NCBI RefSeq assembly: GCF_018362975.1
Contig: NZ_CP074371.1
Location: 5,704,001 to 5,768,000, forward strand
DNA from: Nocardia tengchongensis
GTDB lineage: Bacteria > Actinomycetota > Actinomycetes > Mycobacteriales > Mycobacteriaceae
Direction of reading: 5' to 3'
DNA: 64,000 bases
Below are positions 10,417 through 18,132 of this stretch, piece after piece; the first letter of the stretch is position 1, and the number at the start of each line of letters is the position of its first letter. The position numbers were made by a program, and so were the translations under genes. Below the pieces are notes generated by a model, which saw only the letters and a program-made list of their open reading frames with translations, had not been told where the DNA came from and ran no database searches.

Positions 10417-10725
10417 TTACCCAGTATGGCAAGGCTTTCCGAACCACTCGGAACGGCGCGGTATCCACTCGGCCGCCAGCTCCTCACCGGTCTCGGCGCT
10501 GCGAATGGCGGCGGGGGATGAGGTCGGGCGACCGGCTCGATCATGCTGTTCCAGCGCTGGTCGTCGGGGGTGCGCCAGCAGCGTGTGCACGCCGTGGTGT
10601 TCGGCGGCCCAGTTCACCGCCATGTCCGGCATGGCTCCCGGTATGCCCGTATCGCACCTCCGCGCGAATACACCTGCGCGAAAACGCGTGCACGGAATCT
10701 GATTTCCAGCAATGACATCCGTCAC
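10417..10725 (-). CDS. Unassigned open frame, doubtful
   Basis: 102 codons with high GC at third positions over its second half (from an internal ATG at 10632: MPDMAVNWAAEHHGVHTLLA, ending in EELAAEWIPRRSEWFGKPC). No family, signal or membrane segment was recognised and no ribosome site is clear. It may be a remnant of a longer gene. Low confidence. Confidence 0.2.
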   Translation of the reverse strand: MTDVIAGNQIPCTRFRAGVFARRCDTGIPGAMPDMAVNWAAEHHGVHTLLAHPRRPALEQHDRAGRPTSSPAAIRSAETGEELAAEWIPRRSEWFGKPCHTG

Positions 10726-11270
10726 AGCCGCGCCCGGATTTGACTCGAGGCGTTTCGGGGTTCAATATTGGTCTGTCTGCACCTCGCTAGGCGAGGCTCC
10801 TGTACGAATACAGGCCACTGATCCGACGACGTCGAGAGACGCCCAGGGTTAGGACAGATCTCCCCGGATTAAGGGGTGATCCGAAGTGGCTTCCCGCACA
10901 ATGGGATACGTCGTGCAGTGCCGAAGCTCTGACGAGAGGGGTGCCCGCAACATCGCTGGTCGGGATGTTGTTTCCCTTCGCTTGGTGCGGCACCGGTTGG
11001 TGTGGTCGACGCGCGCGTGCGTCCTGGCGGCAAGGAGGTGAGGGACGAATTGAGTTCCGACGATAGTCCGTATCCGAGTCCGGTTCGAAAACCATTGTCG
11101 TTCCCGGCTTGCCGCGTACTGAGCGCTTCCTGATTTCTCTTATCGTTCGTCGACCGATTCGGCGACCGTTTGTTTTCGTGTGCCCTGAATGAGGGGCCGA
11201 CGGGTATTCGAGAAGTCTGGTGGCATTCGGAGATTCCGCGGTGGGCCGATTCTCCGAAAAGAGTTTCATC
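10726..11270. other. Intergenic region without recognised gene
   Basis: About 545 bases. Composition is less GC-biased in the codon sense than neighbouring genes and no frame is supported on either strand. CCCC and GGGG runs at 10861-10877 flank a short spacer but give no clear terminator. Confidence 0.35.
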
Positions 11271-11456
11271 ATGGCCGTCATCGCATTCCCCCGTACCCGT
11301 ACCCCGCTGACCGTGCTGTCGGTGCTCGGGGACTCGGCGCGCCGAGTTCGCGCCCGCCACACCCTGACCGAGTCCGAGCGGGCCAACCTGCGTATCGCTC
11401 GCCCGCCGGTCGCGGCCTACACCGCCTCCCTGGGCGGTCACCCCTACCACGCGTAG
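11271..11456 (+). CDS. Small protein, 61 aa, possibly cut by an amber codon
   Basis: ATG 11271 (AAAAGAG about eight bases upstream) opens MAVIAFPRTRTPLTVLSVLG, then a basic helix (RRVRARHTLTESERANLRIA) and ends at TAG 11454. Third codon positions are strongly GC. The same frame continues after the TAG to TGA 11645 with equally coding-like sequence, including YLRLAVVLVGVKTFQSITGW. The gene may therefore be a longer membrane-associated protein broken by a stop, or a genuine 61-residue protein followed by a second one. No family recognised. Confidence 0.35.
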   Translation: MAVIAFPRTRTPLTVLSVLGDSARRVRARHTLTESERANLRIARPPVAAYTASLGGHPYHA

Positions 11457-11712
11457 GCCCCTCGCGGTCGCGGGCCCGCGCTGCGCGGCTACCTGCGGCT
11501 CGCCGTGGTCCTGGTCGGCGTCAAGACCTTCCAGTCCATCACCGGATGGCCCGGCCCCGTGCTCGTCCGCGGTGTCGGCATGCTCTGCCGGGAGTGTGCC
11601 CACACCGCAGCCGGGATGAGACCGAATCAGCTGCGGCTGAGCTGAATAGCCCTGACCACCAGCAGGATTCGAGGCCATGGCAGGAGAACAGTCTTTACAG
11701 CTCGGGTCGGCT

Positions 11713-12186
11713 TCACGATTCCTGGGACCGCTGCGCATCTCGGATCATCTGCATCAGGTCGCGAATTTGCTTGTCCTGCTGCTCGAGGTGTCGATGGATG
11801 TCCAAGGTGGTGGTCAGGATCGCGTCACTGTCCTTGTAGGTGGCCTCGGCCCGTTTGTCGGCGGCCGCGGCCAGGATGTTCTGGCCCACGATGATGATGC
11901 TCAGGAGCACGAGCTGCAGGAACGTCTGACTGATCCACGAGACCAGGATGACGGGACTGCCCGAGCCGATCGCAGCGGGCAACGATACGAAACTGAGCGC
12001 GGCGAACGCGTACGCACACCACATGGTGCCGACGCCTTTGGTGATCACGACAGCCAGGTTCGCGTTGAACCGCGTGTACCACGCGGAATCTGGTGGCGCC
12101 GTGGCCACATCGGTGATCTTCGGCGGTCCGGCCTGCTTGCGTTCGGCAATGCGCGGATGCGGACTGTAATGGAGGGGTTCGGGCAT
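11713..12186 (-). CDS. DUF1003 membrane protein
   Basis: 157 aa from ATG 12186. The DUF1003 signature is clear: FNANLAVVITKGVGTMWCAY as first membrane segment, a short loop, then SWISQTFLQLVLLSIIIVGQNI as second segment, followed by AAAADKRAEATYKDSDAIL and a soluble helix (IHRHLEQQDKQIRDLMQM). Function of the family is unknown. An in-frame upstream extension to 12300 exists but is arginine-rich and lacks a good ribosome site, so the shorter start was chosen. Confidence 0.85.
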   Translation of the reverse strand: MPEPLHYSPHPRIAERKQAGPPKITDVATAPPDSAWYTRFNANLAVVITKGVGTMWCAYAFAALSFVSLPAAIGSGSPVILVSWISQTFLQLVLLSIIIVGQNILAAAADKRAEATYKDSDAILTTTLDIHRHLEQQDKQIRDLMQMIRDAQRSQES

Positions 12187-12299
12187 GCCGATCAGCCTCG
12201 CACGGCGATCGCGAGTCATTGAATCCGATCGGACAGCGAGCTCGAGCCGGTTGACACCAGACCCGGCCATCCGAACGCCGCGGGCAGTTCTTCTCGTCA

Positions 12300-12764
12300 C
12301 TACCTCTGATCACCTGACGCTACGGGAGATCGAGTTGATCCGGTAGCATGTTCGGTTTCCGGAGCGTGGATGACAGGGCCGTACAGGCACCCGAAGAACA
12401 GCGCGAAGCCGACGGTGAGGACGATGTGTCCCAGGCCGGCAACGCCCGAGATCGCGGGGCCGGCAGCGTGTCCCAGGACCGTGAGTGAGCCGTGGACCAC
12501 CATCATGGCCACCGTGAGAACAAGTCCGAGGTTATACGTCCAGAAGAAGCCGCTGAACAACCTGGTTCCCGAGAACGCGAACTGCTTGTCGAGGGCGATC
12601 ACGATAAGGAAGAACAGCGTTCCGAGGGCTAGTACATGGGTATGGGTCGCGGTGAGTTGAGTAGGTCCGGTGAATTCGTGCGCCTTGGTGAATTCCCGGT
12701 GGTAGAAACCGAGGCCCAACCCGGCAAGAGTGTAGACCGCGGCGGCGAAGTATGCCTTCTTCAT
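12300..12764 (-). CDS. DUF2871 membrane protein
   Basis: 154 aa from ATG 12764 with a perfect AGGAG five bases before the start region. Four to five membrane segments: KKAYFAAAVYTLAGLGLGFYHREFTK, the family motif LTATHTHVLALGTLFFLIVIALDK, FWTYNLGLVLTVAMMVVHG and ISGVAGLGHIVLTVGFALFF. The conserved His residues in THTH and GLGHI recall haem- or copper-binding membrane proteins, but no ligand is proven. It sits downstream of the flavodoxin gene and close to the oxidase subunit, suggesting a role in respiration under stress. Confidence 0.88.
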   Translation of the reverse strand: MKKAYFAAAVYTLAGLGLGFYHREFTKAHEFTGPTQLTATHTHVLALGTLFFLIVIALDKQFAFSGTRLFSGFFWTYNLGLVLTVAMMVVHGSLTVLGHAAGPAISGVAGLGHIVLTVGFALFFGCLYGPVIHAPETEHATGSTRSPVASGDQR

Positions 12765-12847
12765 TGAGACTCCTAACAATGCGGACCAGCCGTTTTCCGA
12801 TCCCGGCGAACGAAAGTTGCAGACGGACAGCGTGCGGGCTCCGACGC

Positions 12848-12964
12848 TCACGAAGCTCGATTGGTGGTGTTCCAGAACCCGATCCACAGAGCATCGCTGA
12901 GACGATGTGCCTGCTCGGTCATCTCGTCCAGGCCGGAAGCCGCCGCATCGCACAACAGCGGCAC
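12848..12964 (-). CDS. Possible 38-aa protein after the flavodoxin gene
   Basis: GTG 12964 starts six bases after the flavodoxin stop and the frame ends at TGA 12848. The peptide contains LLCDAAASGLDEMTEQAHRL and SDALWIGFWNTTNRAS; third codon positions are nearly all G or C. It could be a small cotranscribed protein or the tail of the flavodoxin gene after a frame change. No family recognised. Confidence 0.3.
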   Translation of the reverse strand: MPLLCDAAASGLDEMTEQAHRLSDALWIGFWNTTNRAS

Positions 12965-12970
12965 CCCGCG

Positions 12971-13507
12971 TCAGACGTTCACGTCCCGGCGCGCGGAATC
13001 CGCGGCGATCTCCGCGGCCCACGAGGAGATGGCGTTCCAGTCCCGCAAGTCGCCGTAGCGCCGTCCGCCCAACAGGAAGTAGCGCAGCCTGGCGCGCATC
13101 GGTAGCCCGGCGCGCTCGAAGCGTCCCGCGAATGCCCGGTAGCCGCGTACCGCCAGCGCATCCCGCACGATCGCAATCTCTTTCGGCACCGCACGCGCCA
13201 CTCGCCGACCGACCGGACCCGTCAGCGCCGGAGCCATACCGATGCTGAAAAGCCACACATCCGGTTTCTCCAGCTGTTCCAGCCGCTGACAGGCGAAGAC
13301 GACGAAGGACTTCAGCAACGCCTCGTGATACACCGGACTGCCCAGCACCACCGTATCGAACCCGCGCAGGTCCGGCACCCGGTGACCGATCGCCACCACC
13401 TCCACCACCGTGTCGGAGGATTCGAGTCCCTTGGCGATGACTTCGGCGACTTCCTTCGTCGTCCCCTGCCCCGTCGCATAGACCACGGCCAACCGCCGCA
13501 CCCTCAT
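12971..13507 (-). CDS. Flavodoxin-domain protein (HemG-like)
   Basis: 178 aa. MRVRRLAVVYATGQGTTKEV holds the FMN phosphate loop (TGQGTTKE in place of TxTGNTE). FDTVVLGSPVYHEALLKSF is the second FMN loop, as in protoporphyrinogen-oxidase-type and other long-chain flavodoxins, followed by PDVWLFSIGMAP and a C-terminal LLGGRRYGDLRDWNAIS. Four in-frame ATG codons spaced six bases apart (13507-13525) precede the domain, so the exact start is ambiguous. A DosR-like box lies about 150 bases upstream. Pieces of paralogues are found at 17118-17306 and 17881-18003. Confidence 0.85.
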   Translation of the reverse strand: MRVRRLAVVYATGQGTTKEVAEVIAKGLESSDTVVEVVAIGHRVPDLRGFDTVVLGSPVYHEALLKSFVVFACQRLEQLEKPDVWLFSIGMAPALTGPVGRRVARAVPKEIAIVRDALAVRGYRAFAGRFERAGLPMRARLRYFLLGGRRYGDLRDWNAISSWAAEIAADSARRDVNV

Positions 13508-13528
13508 ACCCATACCCATACCCATGCC
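13507..13528 (-). repeat. ATGGGT hexanucleotide repeat at the flavodoxin start
   Basis: Read on the minus strand, ATGGGT is repeated in tandem just before ATGAGG, giving four in-frame starts at 13525, 13519, 13513 and 13507. Changes in copy number would keep frame but move the start relative to the ribosome site. Confidence 0.7.
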
Positions 13529-13659
13529 CGCCAGCCTGCGGACCGTGCGCCGACTCTCGGCAGAGGAATTATGCCCCTGCCCGTGGGACCACGGTAATCC
13601 GTTGTCCCGTCGATAGCGGAGGCGCATTGGAAGGGTCCCGGGCCGATCGCCGTCACCGC

Positions 13660-13678
13660 TCGGGACGAAAGTCCCCGA
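13660..13678. promoter_or_regulatory. DosR-like box between flavodoxin and oxidase genes
   Basis: TCGGGACGAAAGTCCCCGA closely matches the mycobacterial DosR consensus TTSGGGACTWWAGTCCCSAA. It lies in the divergent promoter region, 100 bases before ctaD and 150 before the flavodoxin gene. Induction by hypoxia or NO is inferred. Confidence 0.6.
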
Positions 13679-13778
13679 TCCACTGGCGAAGGTCAGGAGG
13701 CGAATTCCGGCCCTATCTCCGACAGCGCGTAGTTGATTACTTTGCGGTAGCCATAAGACGTATGCGAGGAGGATGCTG

Positions 13779-15518
13779 GTGACCGCGGTATCACCGAAAC
13801 CTGAACTACCCGTGGCGGTTACACGCCCATACCCAGCCCGACGCGGACAGCGTGGCTCGTTCGCCTACAAGCTGATCACGACCACCGACCCCAAGGTGCT
13901 CGGCACCATGTATCTGGTGACCTCGATGGCGTTCTTCATGATCGCGGGCCTGATGGCGTTGCTGATGCGCGCCGAACTGGCGCGACCCGGAATGCAGTTC
14001 CTGTCACCCGAGCAGTTCAACCAGCTGTTCACCATGCACGGCACCATCATGCTGCTGTTCTACGCGACCGCCATCATCTTCGGATTCGCGAACATCCTGC
14101 TGCCCTTGCAGATCGGCGCACCGGACGTCGCCTTCCCGCGATTGAACGCCCTGAGCTACTGGCTCTATGCATTCGGCGCGACCATGGCGACCGCCGGATT
14201 CATCACGCCCGGCGGCGCGGCCGACTTCGGCTGGACCGCCTATGTGCCCTTGTCCGACATCATCCACTCCCCCGGCGTCGGCGCGGATCTATGGATCCTC
14301 GGGGTAGGCGTCTCGGGCCTGGGCACGATTCTCGGTGCGGTCAACATGCTCACCACGGTGGTCTGCCTGCGCTGCCCCGGCATGACCATGTTCCGGCTCC
14401 CCATCTTCACCTGGAACGTGGTGGTGGCGAGTTTCCTTATCCTGCTGGTGTTCCCGCTGCTTACCGCCGCGGCGCTGGCACTGTTCTACGACCGGCATCT
14501 GGGCGGGCACATCTACGATCCCGCCAGCGGCGGTGTGATGCTGTTCCAGCACTTGTTCTGGTACTTCGGCCACCCCGAGGTGTATGTCATCGCCTTGCCG
14601 TTCTTCGGCATCGTCTCCGAGATCCTCCCGGTCTTCAGCCGCAAACCGATCTTCGGCTACACCGGCATGGTCTACGCGACACTCGGCATCGCCGCACTGT
14701 CGATCGCGGTGTGGGCACACCACATGTACGCGACCGGTGCGGTGCTGCTGCCGTACTTCTCGTTCATGACGTTCCTCATCGCGGTCCCGACCGGTGTGAA
14801 GTTCTTCAACTGGATCGGCACCCTCTGGAAGGGACAGCTGACCTTCGAATCGCCCATGCTGTTCTCGCTCGGCTTCCTGGTGACCTTCCTCTTCGGCGGC
14901 TTGACCGGTGTCCTACTGGCCAGCCCGCCACTGGACTTCCACATCTCCGATACCTACTTCGTGGTCGCGCACTTCCACTACACGCTGTTCGGCACAGTCG
15001 TGTTCGCCACCTTCGCCGGCATCTACTTCTGGTTCCCCAAGATCACCGGCCGCATGATGAACGAGCGACTTGCCAAGTGGCACTTCTGGACCACGTTCCT
15101 CGGCTTCCACCTGACCTTCCTGGCCCAGCACTGGCTCGGCAACATGGGCATGCCCCGCCGCTACGCCGACTACCTGCCCAGCGACGGATTCACCACGCTC
15201 AACACCATTTCCACCATCGGCTCGTTCCTCCTGGGCGCGTCGATGCTGCCGTTCATCTGGAACGTCTTCAAGTCCTACCGCTACGGCGAGGTCGTGACCG
15301 TCGACGACCCGTGGGGCTACGGCAACTCCCTGGAGTGGGCGACCTCCTGCCCGCCGCCGCGGCACAACTTCCATGAGCTGCCCCGAATCCGTTCGGAGCG
15401 ACCGGCTTTCGAGCTGCACTACCCGCACATGGTCGATCGCATGCGCGCCGAAGCCCACGTGGGCTGGGGCGCCAAGGCGCACGAGGTCGCCGAAACCGGA
15501 CTGGTGGCAACGAAATGA
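13779..15518 (+). CDS. ctaD: Cytochrome c oxidase subunit I (aa3 type)
   Basis: 579 aa, full length for actinobacterial CtaD, the haem a/haem a3-CuB subunit of the terminal oxidase in the cytoplasmic membrane. Twelve membrane segments; [12 protein letters not shown] carries a haem a ligand, [17 protein letters not shown] the cross-linked His-Tyr and CuB ligand, AHHMYATG the CuB pair and [11 protein letters not shown] the haem histidines. GTG 13779 is chosen because GAGGAGG lies six bases upstream, while ATG 13773 abuts it. The locus lacks the other ctaC/ctaE/qcr genes and the gene is preceded by a DosR-like box, so it is probably a second, stress-regulated copy. A small membrane protein overlaps its stop. 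Confidence 0.94.
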   Translation: MTAVSPKPELPVAVTRPYPARRGQRGSFAYKLITTTDPKVLGTMYLVTSMAFFMIAGLMALLMRAELARPGMQFLSPEQFNQLFTMHGTIMLLFYATAIIFGFANILLPLQIGAPDVAFPRLNALSYWLYAFGATMATAGFITPGGAADFGWTAYVPLSDIIHSPGVGADLWILGVGVSGLGTILGAVNMLTTVVCLRCPGMTMFRLPIFTWNVVVASFLILLVFPLLTAAALALFYDRHLGGHIYDPASGGVMLFQHLFWYFGHPEVYVIALPFFGIVSEILPVFSRKPIFGYTGMVYATLGIAALSIAVWAHHMYATGAVLLPYFSFMTFLIAVPTGVKFFNWIGTLWKGQLTFESPMLFSLGFLVTFLFGGLTGVLLASPPLDFHISDTYFVVAHFHYTLFGTVVFATFAGIYFWFPKITGRMMNERLAKWHFWTTFLGFHLTFLAQHWLGNMGMPRRYADYLPSDGFTTLNTISTIGSFLLGASMLPFIWNVFKSYRYGEVVTVDDPWGYGNSLEWATSCPPPRHNFHELPRIRSERPAFELHYPHMVDRMRAEAHVGWGAKAHEVAETGLVATK

Positions 15519-15727
15519 CCCGCCGACAACAGACGCAGACCTTCCATGTACCACACCTTCCCCACGGGCTGATTGTCGTACTGACGGCGATCGTACTGAT
15601 CGCCGGAATGATCTGCTTGTCCCACCTCGCGGACTTCGACACGGCCGGCAAGCCGAATACACCCTCCGAATCGACTGTGACACATATTTGTCCGGGCACG
15701 CGGTGCACCGCCGAGGAGCAACGCTAA
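15515..15727 (+). CDS. Small single-span membrane protein overlapping ctaD
   Basis: 70 aa starting at an ATGA overlap with the ctaD stop, so translation is probably coupled. One strong membrane segment ([20 protein letters not shown]) follows a His-containing N-terminus; the outer part carries two cysteines (HICPGTRCT). It could be an accessory subunit or assembly factor of the oxidase. No known family was recognised; position and topology are the only clues. Confidence 0.7.
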   Translation: MTRRQQTQTFHVPHLPHGLIVVLTAIVLIAGMICLSHLADFDTAGKPNTPSESTVTHICPGTRCTAEEQR

Positions 15728-15840
15728 CCCGGATGCCGAACGTGCGGATCGGCTGTCTCCCCGGGCCATCCGCACCCCGGTGCGGCAGGCAGCTTCCGCG
15801 CCGTGCGGGTGGGACTTTGCCCCGAGGCCGACATACACGA

Positions 15841-15870
15841 AGCCGGGTCCGGTTGTCGCCGGACCCGGCT
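15841..15870. terminator. Strong bidirectional terminator
   Basis: AGCCGGGTCCGG, loop TTGTCG, CCGGACCCGGCT: a perfect 12-bp stem followed by TTCGG, between the ctaD operon and the convergent desaturase gene. Confidence 0.85.
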
Positions 15871-15991
15871 TTCGGCTATTCCGTGCGTTTTCGCCTGGCA
15901 CCGCTCCCTCGGTGTGGAAACCGACCACCAACGCCCGGACTACGGGTGCGCACTGGGCGCGGGCGCACACCCGTCACCCAGTGCGATTCGA

Positions 15992-16948
15992 TCAGACCCG
16001 CGCCCGCTCGCGCGCCAGGGCTCGGTCGCGCTGTTCTTCGAAACGCGGAATCTGGACCTTTTCGAGGTTCTCGAGGAACACCACGAGTCGATCCCGGGCT
16101 TGTTCACCTAGCGGACCGAAGTCGTTGCGCTCGAAGAGATTCCATTGCCGTAGCACGGGCTGAAGGACTTCTTCGAGATGGATTCGCAGGTCGTAGACGC
16201 CGTGTTTGGCCATCAGCACGCCGTTGCGGCGGAAGTTGGGCATGCCCATGCCCGGCATGCGGAAGTTCTCGATGATCAGGTCGATGGCCTGCACAGCCTG
16301 ATCGGGCACCAGATCCAGGGCCGCGCCGCACAGCGTGCGGTAGAAGATCATGTGCAGGTTCTCGTCGAGGGCGAGCCGGTGCATGATGCGGTCGGCCACC
16401 GGATCATCACAGAATTGGGCCGTATTGCGGTGACTGATGCGGGTGGCGAGTTCCTGAAACGAGACGTAAGCGACCGAATGCAGGAACCCGGTGTCGTCGA
16501 GGATGCGAGCCTCGACCGGTGCCGCGAATCCGTTCGTCATGTGAACCATCCGGTCGTTCTCGAGGGCGACCGGATCGACGCCGCGAGTGACGACCAAATA
16601 GTCGCGCAGCACAATGCTGTGGCGCGCCTCCTCTGCGGTCCACCGCCCGACCCAGGTGCCCCACGCGCCGTCGCGGGAGAAGTTCTCGGCGATCTCGCGA
16701 TGGTAGGAGGGCAGGTTGTCCTCGGTGAGCAGGTTGGTCACCAAGGCTGCCTTCGCGACATCGGACAGCTGAGATTGTTCTGGCTCCCAATCGATTCCGC
16801 CCAAGAGCGGGAAGTTTCGCCCCTCCTCCCAAGGCACATAGTCGTGGGGATGCCAGTCCTTCGCCATCGACAGGTGCCGATCCAAGGCTTGCCCCGCAAC
16901 GGGCTCGAGTTCCGTGAGGATCTCGAGCTGTGTCAATACGCGCGCCAA
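15992..16948 (-). CDS. desA: Acyl-ACP desaturase, DesA type
   Basis: 318 aa from TTG 16948, which has GAAAGGCGG seven bases upstream; no ATG fits the family start. A soluble di-iron enzyme that inserts a double bond into acyl-ACP, in mycolic-acid bacteria feeding unsaturated or meromycolate precursors. The two di-iron signatures are TAEEARH (near residue 130) and DENLHM (near 215); other hallmarks are NLLTEDNLPSYHREIAENF, YLVVTRGVDP, VSFQELATRISHRNT and NFRMPGM. Convergent with the ctaD operon across a strong terminator. Length is slightly below M. tuberculosis DesA1 (338 aa), mainly at the C-terminus. Confidence 0.92.
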   Translation of the reverse strand: MARVLTQLEILTELEPVAGQALDRHLSMAKDWHPHDYVPWEEGRNFPLLGGIDWEPEQSQLSDVAKAALVTNLLTEDNLPSYHREIAENFSRDGAWGTWVGRWTAEEARHSIVLRDYLVVTRGVDPVALENDRMVHMTNGFAAPVEARILDDTGFLHSVAYVSFQELATRISHRNTAQFCDDPVADRIMHRLALDENLHMIFYRTLCGAALDLVPDQAVQAIDLIIENFRMPGMGMPNFRRNGVLMAKHGVYDLRIHLEEVLQPVLRQWNLFERNDFGPLGEQARDRLVVFLENLEKVQIPRFEEQRDRALARERARV

Positions 16949-17117
16949 AGTGTAGTCCGCCTTTCTATTTCGAAATGTTGAGAGAAACGAACGCGCATGA
17001 GGAACGCCCCTTCGGGACGACCTCACGCATATGTGGAGCGAAGAGTGCCGCCGCTGACCGCGGCCTGGGTAAACCGTCGCTCAGGCCCGGTCGTCAGCCG
17101 GCGTGATGAGAGTCAGG

Positions 17118-17306
17118 TCAGCGTCGTCGCACCCGCGCTCGATCGGTGATCCGACACCGATCGAGCAGCCGGCCCGCCGCTCCCGCCACACGTTCATCCT
17201 CGAGTACCGGCACCTTGCCGCTGGCGAACAGCACGACGTCGGGGTAGTCCACCGACGACCAAGCCTCCAAGACCCGCAACATCAGCCGCGCCCTCCTGCG
17301 CACTCG
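17118..17306 (-). pseudogene. Flavodoxin-like remnant
   Basis: A minus-strand frame contains LRVLEAWSSVDYPDVVLFAS then GKVPVLEDERVAGAAGRLL, which aligns loosely with the middle of the flavodoxin at 12971 (QRLEQLEKPDVWLFSIGMAP). The N-terminal FMN-binding part and the C-terminus are absent. The similarity is short, so this is a tentative call; the fragment lies close to another flavodoxin piece on the opposite strand at 17881. Confidence 0.35.
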
Positions 17307-17356
17307 ACACGCATCACCAATGACTAGAACAGGATCGACGGCGCCCCTGCCTGGAA

Positions 17357-17376
17357 ATAGGGCCGAAAGGCCCCCT
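17357..17376. promoter_or_regulatory. DosR-like palindrome
   Basis: ATAGGGCCGAAAGGCCCCCT has GGGCC-GAAA-GGCCC symmetry like DosR boxes that use CC instead of AC. It now precedes only gene remnants. Confidence 0.3.
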
Positions 17377-17576
17377 GAGGAGGGCCTTCGCACTCGCGCC
17401 CGCCGCGCACCCTGAAGGAGCCTGATCCTCACGCCACTTACTCGGGGGGCCACCTGTTCTCGATGATCCTCGTCCGGACCTTCACCGTCCGTGGCGCGTG
17501 CTGCTGGACCACGTACTGTCCGTGCAGGCCGCGAGGTGATCGCACACGGCGACTCGCCGTGATCGGCTCTCGCCAC

Positions 17577-17598
17577 GCCCCCGAATAGACTCGGGGGC
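17577..17598. terminator. Perfect 8-bp hairpin
   Basis: GCCCCCGA and TCGGGGGC around a six-base loop, 50 bases before the DosS-like fragment. It may be a terminator of lost upstream genes. Confidence 0.35.
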
Positions 17599-17647
17599 AG
17601 GCCGTAACGGATAGATCGTGCGCGGACTCCGCCAACAGAAAAAAGAT

Positions 17648-17884
17648 ATGACCGTTGAGCCCCAGTACGGCTCCTGTTCGGTGCGCGGCACTCTCTCCCA
17701 GCTGCGACTCCGGGAATTGCTCGTAGAGGTCAAGGACCGGGTCGAGAAGATCATCGACGCCCGTGATCGCATGGACGGCCTGGTCGAAGCCATGCTGGCG
17801 GTCACATCGGGGCTGGACTTGGATCAGACTCTGCGCACCATCGTGCACACCGCGATCAGCCTGGTCGATGCCCGGTCCGGTGCG
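17648..17884 (+). pseudogene. DosS/DosT-like sensor kinase, N-terminal fragment
   Basis: From ATG 17648 the first 79 codons encode TLSQLRLRELLVEVKDRVEK, then DARDRMDGLVEAMLAVTSGL and LVDARSGA. This matches the N-terminus of DevS/DosT (TLSQLRLHELLVEVQDRVEQ... LDGLVEAMLVVTAGL... LVDARYGA), ending just inside the first haem-binding GAF domain. The sequence then jumps directly into a flavodoxin C-terminus. The remaining ~500 residues including the kinase core are missing. A piece of a DosS-type phosphoacceptor domain is found at 5682-5815. Confidence 0.85.
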
Positions 17885-18003
17885 TGCTCGGCGGCGGTCG
17901 CTACGGCGACCTACAGGATTGGACCGCCATCAGCGCCTTCTCGGATTCCATCGCACAGGCTCTGAAACTGCACGCACCGCACACCATTCCGATTCATCCC
18001 TGA
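17881..18003 (+). pseudogene. Flavodoxin C-terminal fragment fused to the kinase fragment
   Basis: In the frame starting at TGC 17881 the DNA reads VLGGGRYGDLQDWTAISAFS followed by DSIAQALKLH and a stop at 18003. This aligns with the C-terminus of the flavodoxin at 12971 (LLGGRRYGDLRDWNAISSWA). No flavodoxin N-terminus precedes it; the DosS-like fragment ends at the same point, so this is a recombination or deletion junction. Confidence 0.7.
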
Positions 18004-18132
18004 CGGCCGCGCGGACCCAGGATTCGACATCGTGATCGTGCGGGTCAGGTCCTGCGCAGGGACTTCCGGCCCTACCCGGGGATCGCATGGGCTGACCACG
18101 ATAGAGATCGCCGGCCGGCGGCGGCGGCCGGG

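Noticed and set aside
13779..15518. Nitric-oxide reductase NorB as identity of the oxidase gene
   Set aside because: The cross-linked Tyr motif [11 protein letters not shown] and overall colinearity with CtaD identify an aa3 oxidase subunit I.
18004..18132. C-terminus of the broken DosS kinase (GLTTIEIAGRR)
   Set aside because: Only a few residues resemble kinase ends; too short to support.
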